From JACJWR01 sp964547485 (GTDB lineage: Bacteria; Actinomycetota; Actinomycetes; S36-B12; UBA10799), in NCBI GenBank assembly GCA_964547485.1, contig CAZJNU010000004.1, forward strand, positions 21,821 through 85,820: a stretch of DNA of 64,000 nucleotides, given 5' to 3'. The notes under the pieces were generated by a model. That model saw only the letters and a program-made list of their open reading frames with translations, did no database searches and had not been told where the DNA came from. Position numbers and translations under genes: made by a program. This document shows positions 1 through 8,294 of this stretch, piece after piece; the stretch's first letter is position 1, and every line of letters starts with the position of its first letter.

Positions 1-302
1 TGGGCGACGCCGAAGACTCTGTCCTCCCATAGGACCTCCCAGTTAGTTGGTCGCTTCCCTCGAACGGTCAGGACTCACACGCGCGCGCACCATCGCCACA
101 CGGTTCTGGCTGGCTCGCCGTAGCCCTGCTCGCCCACGAGGAATCCTCGACACAAGCGGGGCGTCAGCAAATTCCTCGCGAAACACCCTGCCAATGCTGA
201 TCGTTCTCTGTCCGAGATGGTATCCCACGAACGTGCCCAGGCGGCACCAGAAGAGCAGAGCCTGTGGATGGCATGCCCAGCGCGTGGACGGCAACTGACC
301 GG
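1..302. other. No gene recognised at the left edge
   Basis: Only short overlapping open frames with no recognisable domain, start signal or conserved motif are visible on either strand. It lies downstream of the small protein that ends at 303 on the minus strand, so it may hold that transcription unit's end, but I see no clear terminator hairpin. Confidence 0.5.
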
Positions 303-647
303 CTAGTGCGGTGGCCTGCCCGCTCCGCGCGACAGGCCGCCGGCGGAGGGCCCCGGCACCAACCTCAAGTGCGGCACCAAACCGGACTCCGCGAGCACCT
401 CCAATGCCCGCTGCTCCTCGGGTTCCCACTCATGATCGGGTGGTCCCAGCAGAACCGAGACGACGCAGTCGCCACACGCCTGCGGACGCACCTGACAGGA
501 ATCACAGTCGATCAGCAGCGGCTGACCCTCCTGCCCGTCGGCCAGACCGTCGTCGGCCAGCGGCACCTCGTTGGCGGGCACCTGCCCAGGGCCAGGTCGG
601 CTGTAGCCGCTGTATCGCGGATTTGGGTACGGGGCTGGGCCTGCCAT
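303..647 (-). CDS. Conserved hypothetical protein with CxxC/CxxC-type cysteines
   Basis: A 114-residue protein of unknown function. The centre reads CDSCQVRPQACGDCVVSVLL, four cysteines in two pairs that could bind a metal, followed by a predicted helix (EEQRALEVLAESGLVP). From memory, small proteins with a CxVRPxACGDCVVxVLLG core are common in actinobacteria. The start at 647 is chosen because GAGGAGGAGAT lies just upstream of the ATG. A longer frame back to 749 would overlap the CoA-transferase that ends at 724. Same strand and 76 bp downstream of that gene, so probably cotranscribed. The function is not known to me. Confidence 0.8.
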   Translation of the reverse strand: MAGPAPYPNPRYSGYSRPGPGQVPANEVPLADDGLADGQEGQPLLIDCDSCQVRPQACGDCVVSVLLGPPDHEWEPEEQRALEVLAESGLVPHLRLVPGPSAGGLSRGAGRPPH

Positions 648-723
648 CAGATCTCCTCCTCGCGGACGGGTCCGCTCTGTCGACGCCGACGAGTCGGTAG
701 TTGCCGACCCGCTGCTGACGACG

Positions 724-1920
724 CTAGGAGGTACCTCCGACAATTCCACTCGACCGTAGCCCGGCGACCTCGCCAGCTGAGACTCCCAGTTGACCCAACA
801 GCCGTTCGGCGTCCGCGCCCAACCTCGACAGACCGGTCGGCGCTGTCACCTCCGGTAGCCACGGCACGGCCCGGACGACGGGAACCTCGCGCCCGTCTGC
901 CAGCCTCGCGCTGACCACCACTCCCCGATCCACCGCATTCGGCTCGGAGAATGCCTCAGCAAGGTTGTTCACCGGTGTCACACAGGTGTCGGCCGGTCCG
1001 AGTAGAGCTGCCCAGTCATCCCGGCTGCGAGTGGCGAAGACCGCCGCCAGTTCGTCTCGCAACTCCTGCTGCCGCGCCAGGTCGTACTGCCACGATGAAA
1101 GGTCCGGGCGTCCGAGGACGTCACACATGCGCCCGAAGAACTTCGATTCCAGCCCGCCGACGGCCAGCCAACCGTCGTCTGCGCATCGGTACACGCCGTA
1201 GCAGGCGAGCGCTCCGGTGAGCATGTCCGGAGTGGCAGGCAGCGTCCCGTTACCGGCCGCAAGGTGCCCAGCGGCGAGTCCGGTGAACGCCAGCGCACTG
1301 TCCGACATCGCGACATTGGCCCGATAGCCAGCCGAACCGCTGCCCACCGACCGCAGCCCCGCCAGCACGGCCAAGGCCGCCTGCAAACCGGAGGCGAGGT
1401 CTGCGACCGTCACAGCAGGCATCACCGGAGCGCCAGCGGTATCGGTGGTGAGCGAAAGCAGCCCGGCCAGGGACTGGGCGTTCAGATCGTGCGCGGCGAG
1501 AGCCGAATCGGGGCCACCCTCCCCAAACGCAGTGATGCTGACGTGCACCAGCGTCGGATTCACCGCGGCCAACTCCGCGGCGCCGAGCCCCAACCGATCC
1601 AGCACACCCGGCCGGAAGGAGTCCACCAGGACCTCGGACTCAGCCACCAATCGGAGCAGTAACTGCTGGGCCTCCGACCGCTTGAGGTCCAGCGAAAGGG
1701 ACCCCTTGCCGCGGTTCAGGACGAGGTCGGGCCCCGACTCGGAGGTGCTTGCCAGCGGCGGAGCATACCTTGTCCCATCGCCCGCAGCGTCTTCAATCTT
1801 GATGACCTCAGCACCCAGCCCGGACAGCACCAGGGTCGCGTAGTTGCCGGGCAGCAGCCGGGTCAGATCGAGTACCCGTACACCGGTCAATACCGGTGCT
1901 GCCGGCTGTAATCCAGTCAT
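724..1920 (-). CDS. CaiB/BaiF family CoA-transferase (alpha-methylacyl-CoA racemase-like)
   Basis: A 398-residue class III CoA-transferase, cytosolic. The N-terminus has the family signature RVLDLTRLLPGNYATLVLSG followed by GAEVIKIE (CoA-binding Rossmann-like part). Later come FRPGVLDRLGLG and the segment HVSITAFGEGGPDSALAAHD, whose final Asp is in the position of the catalytic aspartate. The HDLNAQSLAGLL stretch resembles alpha-methylacyl-CoA racemases (HDxNYxxxxG) more than formyl-CoA transferases, so racemisation of branched acyl-CoAs is a reasonable guess. The substrate is unproven. The ATG overlaps the stop of the upstream zinc-ribbon gene by 4 nt (ATGA), so the two are translationally coupled. 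Confidence 0.85.
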   Translation of the reverse strand: MTGLQPAAPVLTGVRVLDLTRLLPGNYATLVLSGLGAEVIKIEDAAGDGTRYAPPLASTSESGPDLVLNRGKGSLSLDLKRSEAQQLLLRLVAESEVLVDSFRPGVLDRLGLGAAELAAVNPTLVHVSITAFGEGGPDSALAAHDLNAQSLAGLLSLTTDTAGAPVMPAVTVADLASGLQAALAVLAGLRSVGSGSAGYRANVAMSDSALAFTGLAAGHLAAGNGTLPATPDMLTGALACYGVYRCADDGWLAVGGLESKFFGRMCDVLGRPDLSSWQYDLARQQELRDELAAVFATRSRDDWAALLGPADTCVTPVNNLAEAFSEPNAVDRGVVVSARLADGREVPVVRAVPWLPEVTAPTGLSRLGADAERLLGQLGVSAGEVAGLRSSGIVGGTS

Positions 1921-2177
1921 CGGCCGAGGATCTCCTCAGCTGGACCACCGACACCGGGCCGGGCAACCAACTCGATCGAATCGGTTGCCCCGCACCAACG
2001 ACAGCCGACTGCTTCCACCGTGTCCGCCAACACCTGCGACTGCTCGACCGTCCAGCGGCCAGCGAGGTCGAAGTGCCAGTACTGCTGGACCCGGGTGGAC
2101 CGGGTGACGTCAAACCGAGTCAGGTTGCCGCAGCGGGTGCACCGCCACCTACTGGTGTCGTCGGGTAGTTCAGTCAC
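1917..2177 (-). CDS. Small zinc-ribbon-like hypothetical protein
   Basis: An 86-residue protein with two cysteine pairs, CTRCG near the N-terminus and CRWCG near the C-terminus, separated by about 45 residues. This is consistent with a zinc ribbon. The GTG at 2177 is preferred because GGAGG lies 7-8 nt upstream. In-frame ATGs at 2207 and 2246 lack a well-spaced site. The stop overlaps the start of the CoA-transferase by 4 nt. I do not recognise the family. Proteins of this size with a zinc ribbon next to a CoA-transferase could be regulatory or structural, but nothing in the sequence decides this. Confidence 0.7.
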   Translation of the reverse strand: MTELPDDTSRWRCTRCGNLTRFDVTRSTRVQQYWHFDLAGRWTVEQSQVLADTVEAVGCRWCGATDSIELVARPGVGGPAEEILGR

Positions 2178-2316
2178 GGCTGGCCTCCATTCGTGCGCGA
2201 CAGGCATCCCTTGCCGACGGACCTCCGATGTCCGTGCCCGCCCCACCCTCGAACCTTAGCCGGGCCTCCCGCGAGCCAACACGTAACTGTCGGTGGCGGC
2301 GTCTAGCGTCTCCGAT

Positions 2317-4020
2317 ATGGCAACCATCGCCGTGCAGACCACGCTGGACGACCTCGGTACCCCGCTGCGTGACGTCACCTTTTGCGTGGTCGATCTGGAG
2401 ACCACCGGTGGCCGTGCCGACGACCTGGGCATCACCGAGATCGGCGCCGTCAGCGTGCGCGGCGGCGAAATCCTCGGTGAGTTCCAAACGCTGGTCAACC
2501 CGGGCGTGCCGATCCCTGCGTTCATCTCCATGCTGACCGGAATCACCGATGCCCGCGTGGCCGACGCGCCCCGACTGGCGACTGCTTTCCCTGCACTGTT
2601 GGAGTTCCTCGCTGGCTCGGTACTGGTCGCCCACAACGCGCCGTACGACCTCGGATATCTGCGGGCGGCGGCGGCCGGACTGCACTATCCATGGCCCAAC
2701 CCGACCTCGGTCGATACCGCCGTGCTGGCCCGGCGGATCCTGCCGCGCGGAGAGGTACCCAACAACAAACTGGCGACCCTCGCACAGCATTTCCGGGCGA
2801 GTACTCGGCCCACCCACCGTGCATTGGACGATGCCAGGGCGACAGTCGATGTGCTGCACGCACTGCTGGAGCGGGTGGGACCGCTCGGTGTGCACTCGTT
2901 AGAGGAGTTGGTCAGCTACTCCAGCAAGGTGACTAGCCACCAGCGGCGGAAGCGACACTTGGCAGACGGACTGCCGGCCTGCCCGGGCGTCTACGTGTTC
3001 GTCGACGATCGCGGAGAATCCCTCTACGTGGGCACCTCCCGCAACATTCGCAAACGCGTGCGCAACTACTTCACAGCCAGTGAACGCCGGAGCCGGATGG
3101 CGGAGATGGTCGGACTGGCGACCGCGGTGACACCTATCCCGTGCGCCTCACAGCTCGAGGCCGCGGTCAGGGAGCTACGGCTGATCGCCGACCGTAAGCC
3201 GCGCTACAACCGGCGTTCCCGCCACCCTGAGCGCGCCTGGTGGTTGAAACTGACCGCCGAGCACGCCCCTCGACTGTCGCTGGTTCGGTCAATCCGAGAC
3301 GATGCCGACTTGGGTGCGCGCTACATCGGGCCGATGTCCAGACGCGCTGCGGTGGAAGCCGCCGAGGTGGTCGCAATCGCGACGTCGCTGCGGACGTGCA
3401 CCACCCGACTGACCGAGGCGAGCCGAGAAACCCCGTGCGCCCTGGCTGAACTGGGACGATGCGCCGCACCGTGCAGCGGGCCGGAGGCGCATGCCGAGTA
3501 TCAACCCAGCGTCGAAGCCGCGCGGGCCGCCCTGGCCGATTCGCCGTCGATCGTGACGTCAGCGGTGATGACCAAGATCGGTGTTCTCAGCGCACGCGAG
3601 CAGTTCGAGGAGGCCGGCCAGTGGCGGGATCGGTGGCACAGTTTCCTGCGGGCAGCTGACCGTGCCCAGAATCATCGTGCCCTTGCGGCCACCGGTCAGC
3701 TGGTCGCGGCCGAACCCGACGATCGGGGCGGCTGGACTGTGCATGTCGTCCGGCATGGGCGACTCGCCGGTGTCGCCGCCTGCCCCCGAGGCGCAGACCC
3801 CCGAGCCACCGTCGCGGCAGCGGTCGCCACGGCTGAGCACGTCGAGCCACCCGCGACGTCGCTGGTGGCATGCCTACCTGCCGAAGCCGACCTCATCCTC
3901 CGCTGGCTACAGCGACCCGGGATTCGGCTGGTGTCCGCCGACCAAGGGTGGTGCCTGCCGATTGACGGCGCCGGCCGCGAACTGTGGCGGACTCAGCCCG
4001 CCCGGGATGCCGCGGTCTGA
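2317..4020 (+). CDS. DEDDh exonuclease fused to a GIY-YIG (UvrC/Cho-like) domain
   Basis: A 567-residue DNA-repair protein matching the architecture of M. tuberculosis Rv2191. Residues about 20-190 form a DnaQ-like 3'-5' exonuclease: VVDLETTG (Exo I, Asp and Glu), LVAHNAPYDLGYL (Exo II) and HRALDDA (Exo III, His and Asp). Residues about 215-305 form a GIY-YIG nuclease: LPACPGVYVFVDDRGESLYV, GTSRNIRKRV and the ELRLI-KP-YN segment typical of UvrC/Cho. The C-terminal half resembles the UvrC middle region (EALGRCxxPC-like ELGRCAAPCSG). It probably incises or trims damaged DNA. An alternative in-frame GTG lies at 2293. The 3' end overlaps the convergent trpD by 28 bp. Confidence 0.88.
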   Translation: MATIAVQTTLDDLGTPLRDVTFCVVDLETTGGRADDLGITEIGAVSVRGGEILGEFQTLVNPGVPIPAFISMLTGITDARVADAPRLATAFPALLEFLAGSVLVAHNAPYDLGYLRAAAAGLHYPWPNPTSVDTAVLARRILPRGEVPNNKLATLAQHFRASTRPTHRALDDARATVDVLHALLERVGPLGVHSLEELVSYSSKVTSHQRRKRHLADGLPACPGVYVFVDDRGESLYVGTSRNIRKRVRNYFTASERRSRMAEMVGLATAVTPIPCASQLEAAVRELRLIADRKPRYNRRSRHPERAWWLKLTAEHAPRLSLVRSIRDDADLGARYIGPMSRRAAVEAAEVVAIATSLRTCTTRLTEASRETPCALAELGRCAAPCSGPEAHAEYQPSVEAARAALADSPSIVTSAVMTKIGVLSAREQFEEAGQWRDRWHSFLRAADRAQNHRALAATGQLVAAEPDDRGGWTVHVVRHGRLAGVAACPRGADPRATVAAAVATAEHVEPPATSLVACLPAEADLILRWLQRPGIRLVSADQGWCLPIDGAGRELWRTQPARDAAV

Positions 4021-5090
4021 GACCGCTCCACCCAGGCAGCGAGTTTTCGGCTGGCCGCACCAGAGTCGATCGCCTCGGTGACGACTGGCAGCGCCGCTGC
4101 GATCCGCGCTTCGGCACCCAATCCAACATCTCCGAATCGCGCTGTGCCACCGGCGGCGTCCCAGACGACCATTGCCGCCGCGGCGTTCAAGAGCACGGCT
4201 GCCCGGACGGCAGCCAGCGACCCCTCGCTGCCGCCGGCTAATACCCGCCGGGCGACCTCGGCGTTGTTCAGCGCATCGCCGCCGCGCAGGTCCGCCGGGT
4301 CATGGTTGGCCAGGCCGACAGCCGTGGGGGCCACCGTGAAACCGCGAACGCCGTCGGCGGGCGAGGTGACGTCCCACACCTCCGAAGTCGTGCCGACCGT
4401 CAACTCGTCCAGGCCGTCCTCACCACGCACCACCAGCGCCGACAGTCCGCGGCCGGCAAAGACCTCCGCCATCAACGGCGCCAGCCGTCGGTCGGCCACT
4501 CCCAACATCGACGCCGCCGGCCGAGCGGGATTCGACAGCGGCCCCAGGATGTTGAACACCGTCGGGATACCCAACTCCTTCCGGGTCGGACCCGCGAACC
4601 GCATCGCCGGGTGGAATACCGGCGCGAAGCAGAATCCGATGCCGACGGCCTCGACGCACTCCCGCACCCCGTCGGCAGCAAGATCGATCCGCACTCCGAA
4701 CGCCTCCAGCACGTCCGCCGAACCACAGGCAGAGGACGCGGCCCGATTTCCGTGCTTGACCACCACCGCGCCAGCTGCCGCCGCGACAATCGCGGCGATC
4801 GTGGAGATGTTGACAGTGTTGGCCTGATCGCCGCCAGTACCCACCACGTCCAGCGCCGGTCCGTCGATCGTCAGCGGCACGGCATGGTCGAGCATCGCCG
4901 CCACCAACCCGGAGACCTCTACCGAAGTCTCCCCCTTGGCCCGCAGGCCCACGACAAGAGCGGCGATCTGGGCCGATGTTGCCCGGCCCTCAACAATCTC
5001 AGACATCGCCGCCCGGCAGGTCTCGGCGTCAAGGTCGTCGCCCGCCAGCAGTCGGGCCAGCAGGTCTGGCCAGTGGAAAGCCAGGCTCAC
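3993..5090 (-). CDS. trpD: Anthranilate phosphoribosyltransferase
   Basis: A 365-residue enzyme of tryptophan synthesis, transferring phosphoribose from PRPP to anthranilate. Visible motifs are DVVGTGGDQANTVNIST (the GTGGD PRPP loop with the conserved NxS/T), KHGNRAASSACGSADVLEA (KHGNR and the SS-GSAD segment binding phosphate and magnesium) and LGPLSNPARP. The length is normal. It is alone here, with no other trp genes adjacent, as in the M. tuberculosis arrangement. The ATG overlaps the stop of the upstream receiver-like gene (5087-5090), so the two are coupled. Confidence 0.95.
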   Translation of the reverse strand: MSLAFHWPDLLARLLAGDDLDAETCRAAMSEIVEGRATSAQIAALVVGLRAKGETSVEVSGLVAAMLDHAVPLTIDGPALDVVGTGGDQANTVNISTIAAIVAAAAGAVVVKHGNRAASSACGSADVLEAFGVRIDLAADGVRECVEAVGIGFCFAPVFHPAMRFAGPTRKELGIPTVFNILGPLSNPARPAASMLGVADRRLAPLMAEVFAGRGLSALVVRGEDGLDELTVGTTSEVWDVTSPADGVRGFTVAPTAVGLANHDPADLRGGDALNNAEVARRVLAGGSEGSLAAVRAAVLLNAAAAMVVWDAAGGTARFGDVGLGAEARIAAALPVVTEAIDSGAASRKLAAWVERSQTAASRAG

Positions 5091-5509
5091 GCGGAAACGG
5101 CCCGTGCGGCCTGGCCGGCGCGCAGAAGCTGCACAGCCGCGGACGCCAGTTCATACGGTGACACCGGCCGCGGCACGACCGCGTCGGCTCGTGACCAGGT
5201 GGCCAGCCACGCATCCTGCGGCCGCCCGGTGAGGATCAGGATCGGCGGGCAGCGAAAGATTTCGTCCTTGAGTTGCCGGGCGATACCCATCCCGCCCGGC
5301 TGAGCCTCCCCGTCGAGGATCGCCAACGCGACATCACCGGCATCCATAGCCCGCACGGTCGCCGCCTCGGTGGCGAAATCCGCAATGGCCAACTCCGGCA
5401 GGTCCGGCGCCGGCCGCCGACCCAGGGACGTGTGCACAAGGTCACGCACCTCGCGATCACTGCTGTAGACGACCACCCGCAGCGGAAGCTCGACCTGCTC
5501 GGAATCCAT
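5087..5509 (-). CDS. Response-regulator receiver-like protein
   Basis: About 140 residues with a CheY-like fold pattern: LRVVVYSSDREVRDLV (strand 1 with the acidic pair reduced to SDRE), a helix, DVALAILDGEAQPGGMGIAR (the phospho-acceptor region, LDGEA), PPILILTGRPQ (the T-loop) and DAVVPRPVSPYEL where the usual conserved Lys-Pro is Arg-Pro. The missing lysine suggests an atypical or phosphorylation-independent receiver. There is no output domain. The start at 5509 is supported by GAGGAGA five bases upstream of the ATG. It lies divergently to ctaE and is coupled to trpD. Confidence 0.75.
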   Translation of the reverse strand: MDSEQVELPLRVVVYSSDREVRDLVHTSLGRRPAPDLPELAIADFATEAATVRAMDAGDVALAILDGEAQPGGMGIARQLKDEIFRCPPILILTGRPQDAWLATWSRADAVVPRPVSPYELASAAVQLLRAGQAARAVSA

Positions 5510-5724
5510 GACTCTCCTCAGCTTCCACGCCAACCCGGAATAGTTCGGCGCTGGTTCGGTTCGCGACTACCTCGGATGCTACCGGCTGGGACGCGGTTGT
5601 TACCGCCAGATCGGCCCCGCCAACCTGCCCGACCCGTCGGTCTCGAAGGCATTCATGGCTGGCCGAGCGAAAAAGTTGCCCGAGTCGGGGGGTCGAACTG
5701 TGTTCGGCAGCATTACCTGCCAGA

Positions 5725-6342
5725 ATGCCCGCCGTGGCAACAACACAGGTAGTAGAGAACGCGCCGCACCCGGAGGCGCCGGTAAACCGCCCCAACATGG
5801 TCGCCATCGGCACCATGGTGTGGCTGTCCAGCGAGCTGATGTTCTTCGCGGCGCTATTCGCGATGTACTTCACCCTCCGGTCGGTCAACGCCGAGAACTG
5901 GGCCATCGAGACAGACAAACTCAACGTGCCGTTCGCGGCCGTGAACACCACGATTCTGGTGCTGAGTTCGGTGACCTGCCAGCTCGGGGTGTTCGCCGCC
6001 GAACGCGGGGACGTGAAGACCCTGCGCAAGTGGTTCATCATCACCTTCATCATGGGTGCGATCTTCGTCAGCGGCCAGCTCGTGGAGTACACCGAGCTGA
6101 TCGAGAAGGGGCTGACCTGGACCACCTCCCCCTATGGTTCGGTCTTCTACCTGACCACCGGTTTCCACGCCTTGCATGTGACCGGCGGGCTGATCGCCTT
6201 CCTCTTCGTGCTGGCGCGAACCTACGCGGCGAAGCGCTTCACCCATGAGCAGGCAACCTCGGCGGTGGTGGTCTCCTATTACTGGCACTTCGTCGATGTT
6301 GTCTGGATCGCACTTTTCACCACGATCTACCTGATCAAATAA
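5725..6342 (+). CDS. ctaE: Cytochrome c oxidase subunit III
   Basis: A 205-residue integral membrane subunit of the aa3 terminal oxidase. It carries the family signatures NRPNMVAIGTMVWLSSELMF and MYFTLRSVNAENW, and five predicted membrane segments including GSVFYLTTGFHALHVTGGLI with the conserved His pair and VVSYYWHFVDVVWI near the C-terminus. It heads the ctaE-qcrC-qcrA-qcrB operon typical of actinobacteria, in which oxidase and bc1 form a supercomplex. A GTG at 5734 is an alternative start. Divergent from the receiver-like gene; their promoters lie in 5510-5724. Confidence 0.95.
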   Translation: MPAVATTQVVENAPHPEAPVNRPNMVAIGTMVWLSSELMFFAALFAMYFTLRSVNAENWAIETDKLNVPFAAVNTTILVLSSVTCQLGVFAAERGDVKTLRKWFIITFIMGAIFVSGQLVEYTELIEKGLTWTTSPYGSVFYLTTGFHALHVTGGLIAFLFVLARTYAAKRFTHEQATSAVVVSYYWHFVDVVWIALFTTIYLIK

Positions 6343-6414
6343 GGCCAGCACCGCACCGGGCCAGTAATGTATTTCTAGGCCACAGTGACCCACTCGAGTA
6401 GAACGGGGCATTAC

Positions 6415-7236
6415 GTGAGTACCGCAACGCACGGACGACGCAGCCGCTGGGCTGCCTTTGTCGCCGTACTCGTGGCGCTGGTTGCCGTCGGCGGCACCTA
6501 CGCGCTGCTCAGCGCCTCGTCGAAGGCCTCAGCTGCCCCGACCGAATCGGCGACCTCAGCCCAGATCGAAGAGGGCAAGAACCTCTTCCTGGAAGGCTGC
6601 TCCAGCTGTCACGGACTGAAGGCCGAAGGGATCGACGGCGACACGATCGAAGCTGGCGGCAACGGTGGCCCAAGCCTGATCGGCGTCGGTGCGGCGGCAG
6701 TGCACTTCCAGGTGTCCACAGGTCGGATGCCTCTCGCTGGCCCAGAGGCACAGGCGCCCCAGAAGGCGCCCAGCTACAACGAGGAGGAGACCGCCGCACT
6801 TGCCGCCTACATAGCCTCGCTCGCCCCGGGACCGGAGATTCCGACCGCCGAGGACCTCAAGTACGAAGGTGCCTCGATCGCAGAGGGCGGCGAACTCTTC
6901 CGCACCAACTGCACCCAGTGCCACAACTTCGCGGGCCGCGGTGGCGCGCTCAGTGACGGCGCCTACGCGCCGAGTCTGATGGAAGCCTCTCCGCAGGTCA
7001 TCTGGGAGGCGATGGCCACCGGCCCGCAGCAGATGCCGGTGTTCAGCGATCAAACCCTCACCCCTGAGAACAAGAAGTCGATCATCAAGTACGTCACGAG
7101 CCTGCAGACCGCCTCGAACCCGGGCGGCCTGGACCTCGGCAGCCTGGGCCCCGTCACCGAGGGCTTGTTCGTCTGGATCGCCGGGCTCGGTCTGATCATC
7201 GTGGTGGCCGTCTGGATCGGAGCAAAGGTTCGATGA
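6415..7236 (+). CDS. qcrC: Diheme cytochrome c subunit of the bc1 complex
   Basis: An exported, membrane-anchored diheme cytochrome c replacing the c1 and soluble cytochrome c of other bacteria. The N-terminus is a signal-anchor (WAAFVAVLVALVAVGGTYAL). Two CxxCH heme sites are visible, CSSCH and CTQCH, about 104 residues apart, with axial methionines likely in GRMPLAGPEAQ and QQMPVFSDQ. A C-terminal membrane helix ends in WIGAKVR. A GTG at 6415 has GGGG upstream. A further GTG at 6385 is possible; a TAATGT element near 6365 makes the later start more plausible. Its stop overlaps the qcrA start (ATGA). Confidence 0.93.
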   Translation: MSTATHGRRSRWAAFVAVLVALVAVGGTYALLSASSKASAAPTESATSAQIEEGKNLFLEGCSSCHGLKAEGIDGDTIEAGGNGGPSLIGVGAAAVHFQVSTGRMPLAGPEAQAPQKAPSYNEEETAALAAYIASLAPGPEIPTAEDLKYEGASIAEGGELFRTNCTQCHNFAGRGGALSDGAYAPSLMEASPQVIWEAMATGPQQMPVFSDQTLTPENKKSIIKYVTSLQTASNPGGLDLGSLGPVTEGLFVWIAGLGLIIVVAVWIGAKVR

Positions 7237-8294
7237 GCGAGACCTCAACGCCCCAACTGCCGGAGGGGTCCGACGACCCAGGCACGGCACTGGCTCCGCA
7301 GGGCGCCCACGACCCGAGCCTGCCGCCGCACCGGCCTCGGCGGACCGACACCGATCCGCACGCTGCAAAGCGAGTGGAGCGGCAGGTCGCCGCGATGTTC
7401 CTCGGATCGGCGCTGATGACGGTGTTGTTCGTGATCGCGTTCGTGAAGATCCCGGTGGATGCCGAGACCACGATCCCGTTCACCACCGCAACCATTAACG
7501 CCAGCAACGCCGCACTCGGTCTCACCTTCGGACTGGCGATCCTGCTGATCGGGACCGGCGCCATCCACTGGGCCAAGAAGTTGATGCCCGATCAGGAAGT
7601 CATCCAGCTACGCCACCCGCTGCGCAGCACCGACGAGGACCGCGCTGCCGCCGTTGAGGCGCTGGCGGAGGGCGGCGAAGCGTCAGGGCTCGGGGAACGC
7701 AAGATCATCCGTCGCAGCCTGCTGCTGGCGATGGGCCTCTTCCCCATCCCGATGATCGTGATGCTCCGGGACCTCGGCCCACTTCCCGGCAACTCGCTGC
7801 GGGAGACGCTCTGGCACAAGGGCAGCCGAATCGTGATCGATCCGACGAGGTCGCCGATCAAACCCGGCGACGTCCCGATCGGCGGGATCGTCTCGGCGAT
7901 GCCGGCAGACCTGCCCGAGGTGCAGGAAGCTGAAGGCGACCTCAACGAGCGTGCCAAGTCCGTCATCATCCTGGTGCGGATGAGCCCCGAGGACATCATC
8001 TCCCAGCAGGGCGGGACCCCCGCGGAACCCTGGGACTACCAGGGCGTGATGGCCTTCAGCAAGATCTGCACCCACGTCGGATGTCCGATCAACCTGTACG
8101 AGCAGCGCACCCACCACATGCTCTGCCCATGTCACCAGTCAACCTTCGACCTGGCGGATTCAGCCAACGTAGTCTTCGGGCCGGCCGCACGGCGCCTGCC
8201 CCAGTTGCCGATCACGGTAGATGCGGAAGGATTCCTGATAGCGAGGGATGGCTTCGCCGAACCGGTAGGCCCTAGTTTCTGGGAGCGTGGATGA
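7233..8294 (+). CDS. qcrA: Rieske iron-sulfur subunit of the bc1 complex
   Basis: 353 residues. Three N-terminal membrane segments (about residues 50-70, 90-110 and 165-185), as in actinobacterial QcrA, precede the Rieske domain. Cluster ligands are Cys279/His281 (CTHVGC) and Cys298/His301 (CPCHQS), with Cys284 and Cys300 able to form the stabilising disulfide. It transfers electrons from menaquinol to the cytochrome c subunit. It overlaps qcrC and qcrB by 4 nt on each side, so the three are coupled. Confidence 0.95.
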   Translation: MSETSTPQLPEGSDDPGTALAPQGAHDPSLPPHRPRRTDTDPHAAKRVERQVAAMFLGSALMTVLFVIAFVKIPVDAETTIPFTTATINASNAALGLTFGLAILLIGTGAIHWAKKLMPDQEVIQLRHPLRSTDEDRAAAVEALAEGGEASGLGERKIIRRSLLLAMGLFPIPMIVMLRDLGPLPGNSLRETLWHKGSRIVIDPTRSPIKPGDVPIGGIVSAMPADLPEVQEAEGDLNERAKSVIILVRMSPEDIISQQGGTPAEPWDYQGVMAFSKICTHVGCPINLYEQRTHHMLCPCHQSTFDLADSANVVFGPAARRLPQLPITVDAEGFLIARDGFAEPVGPSFWERG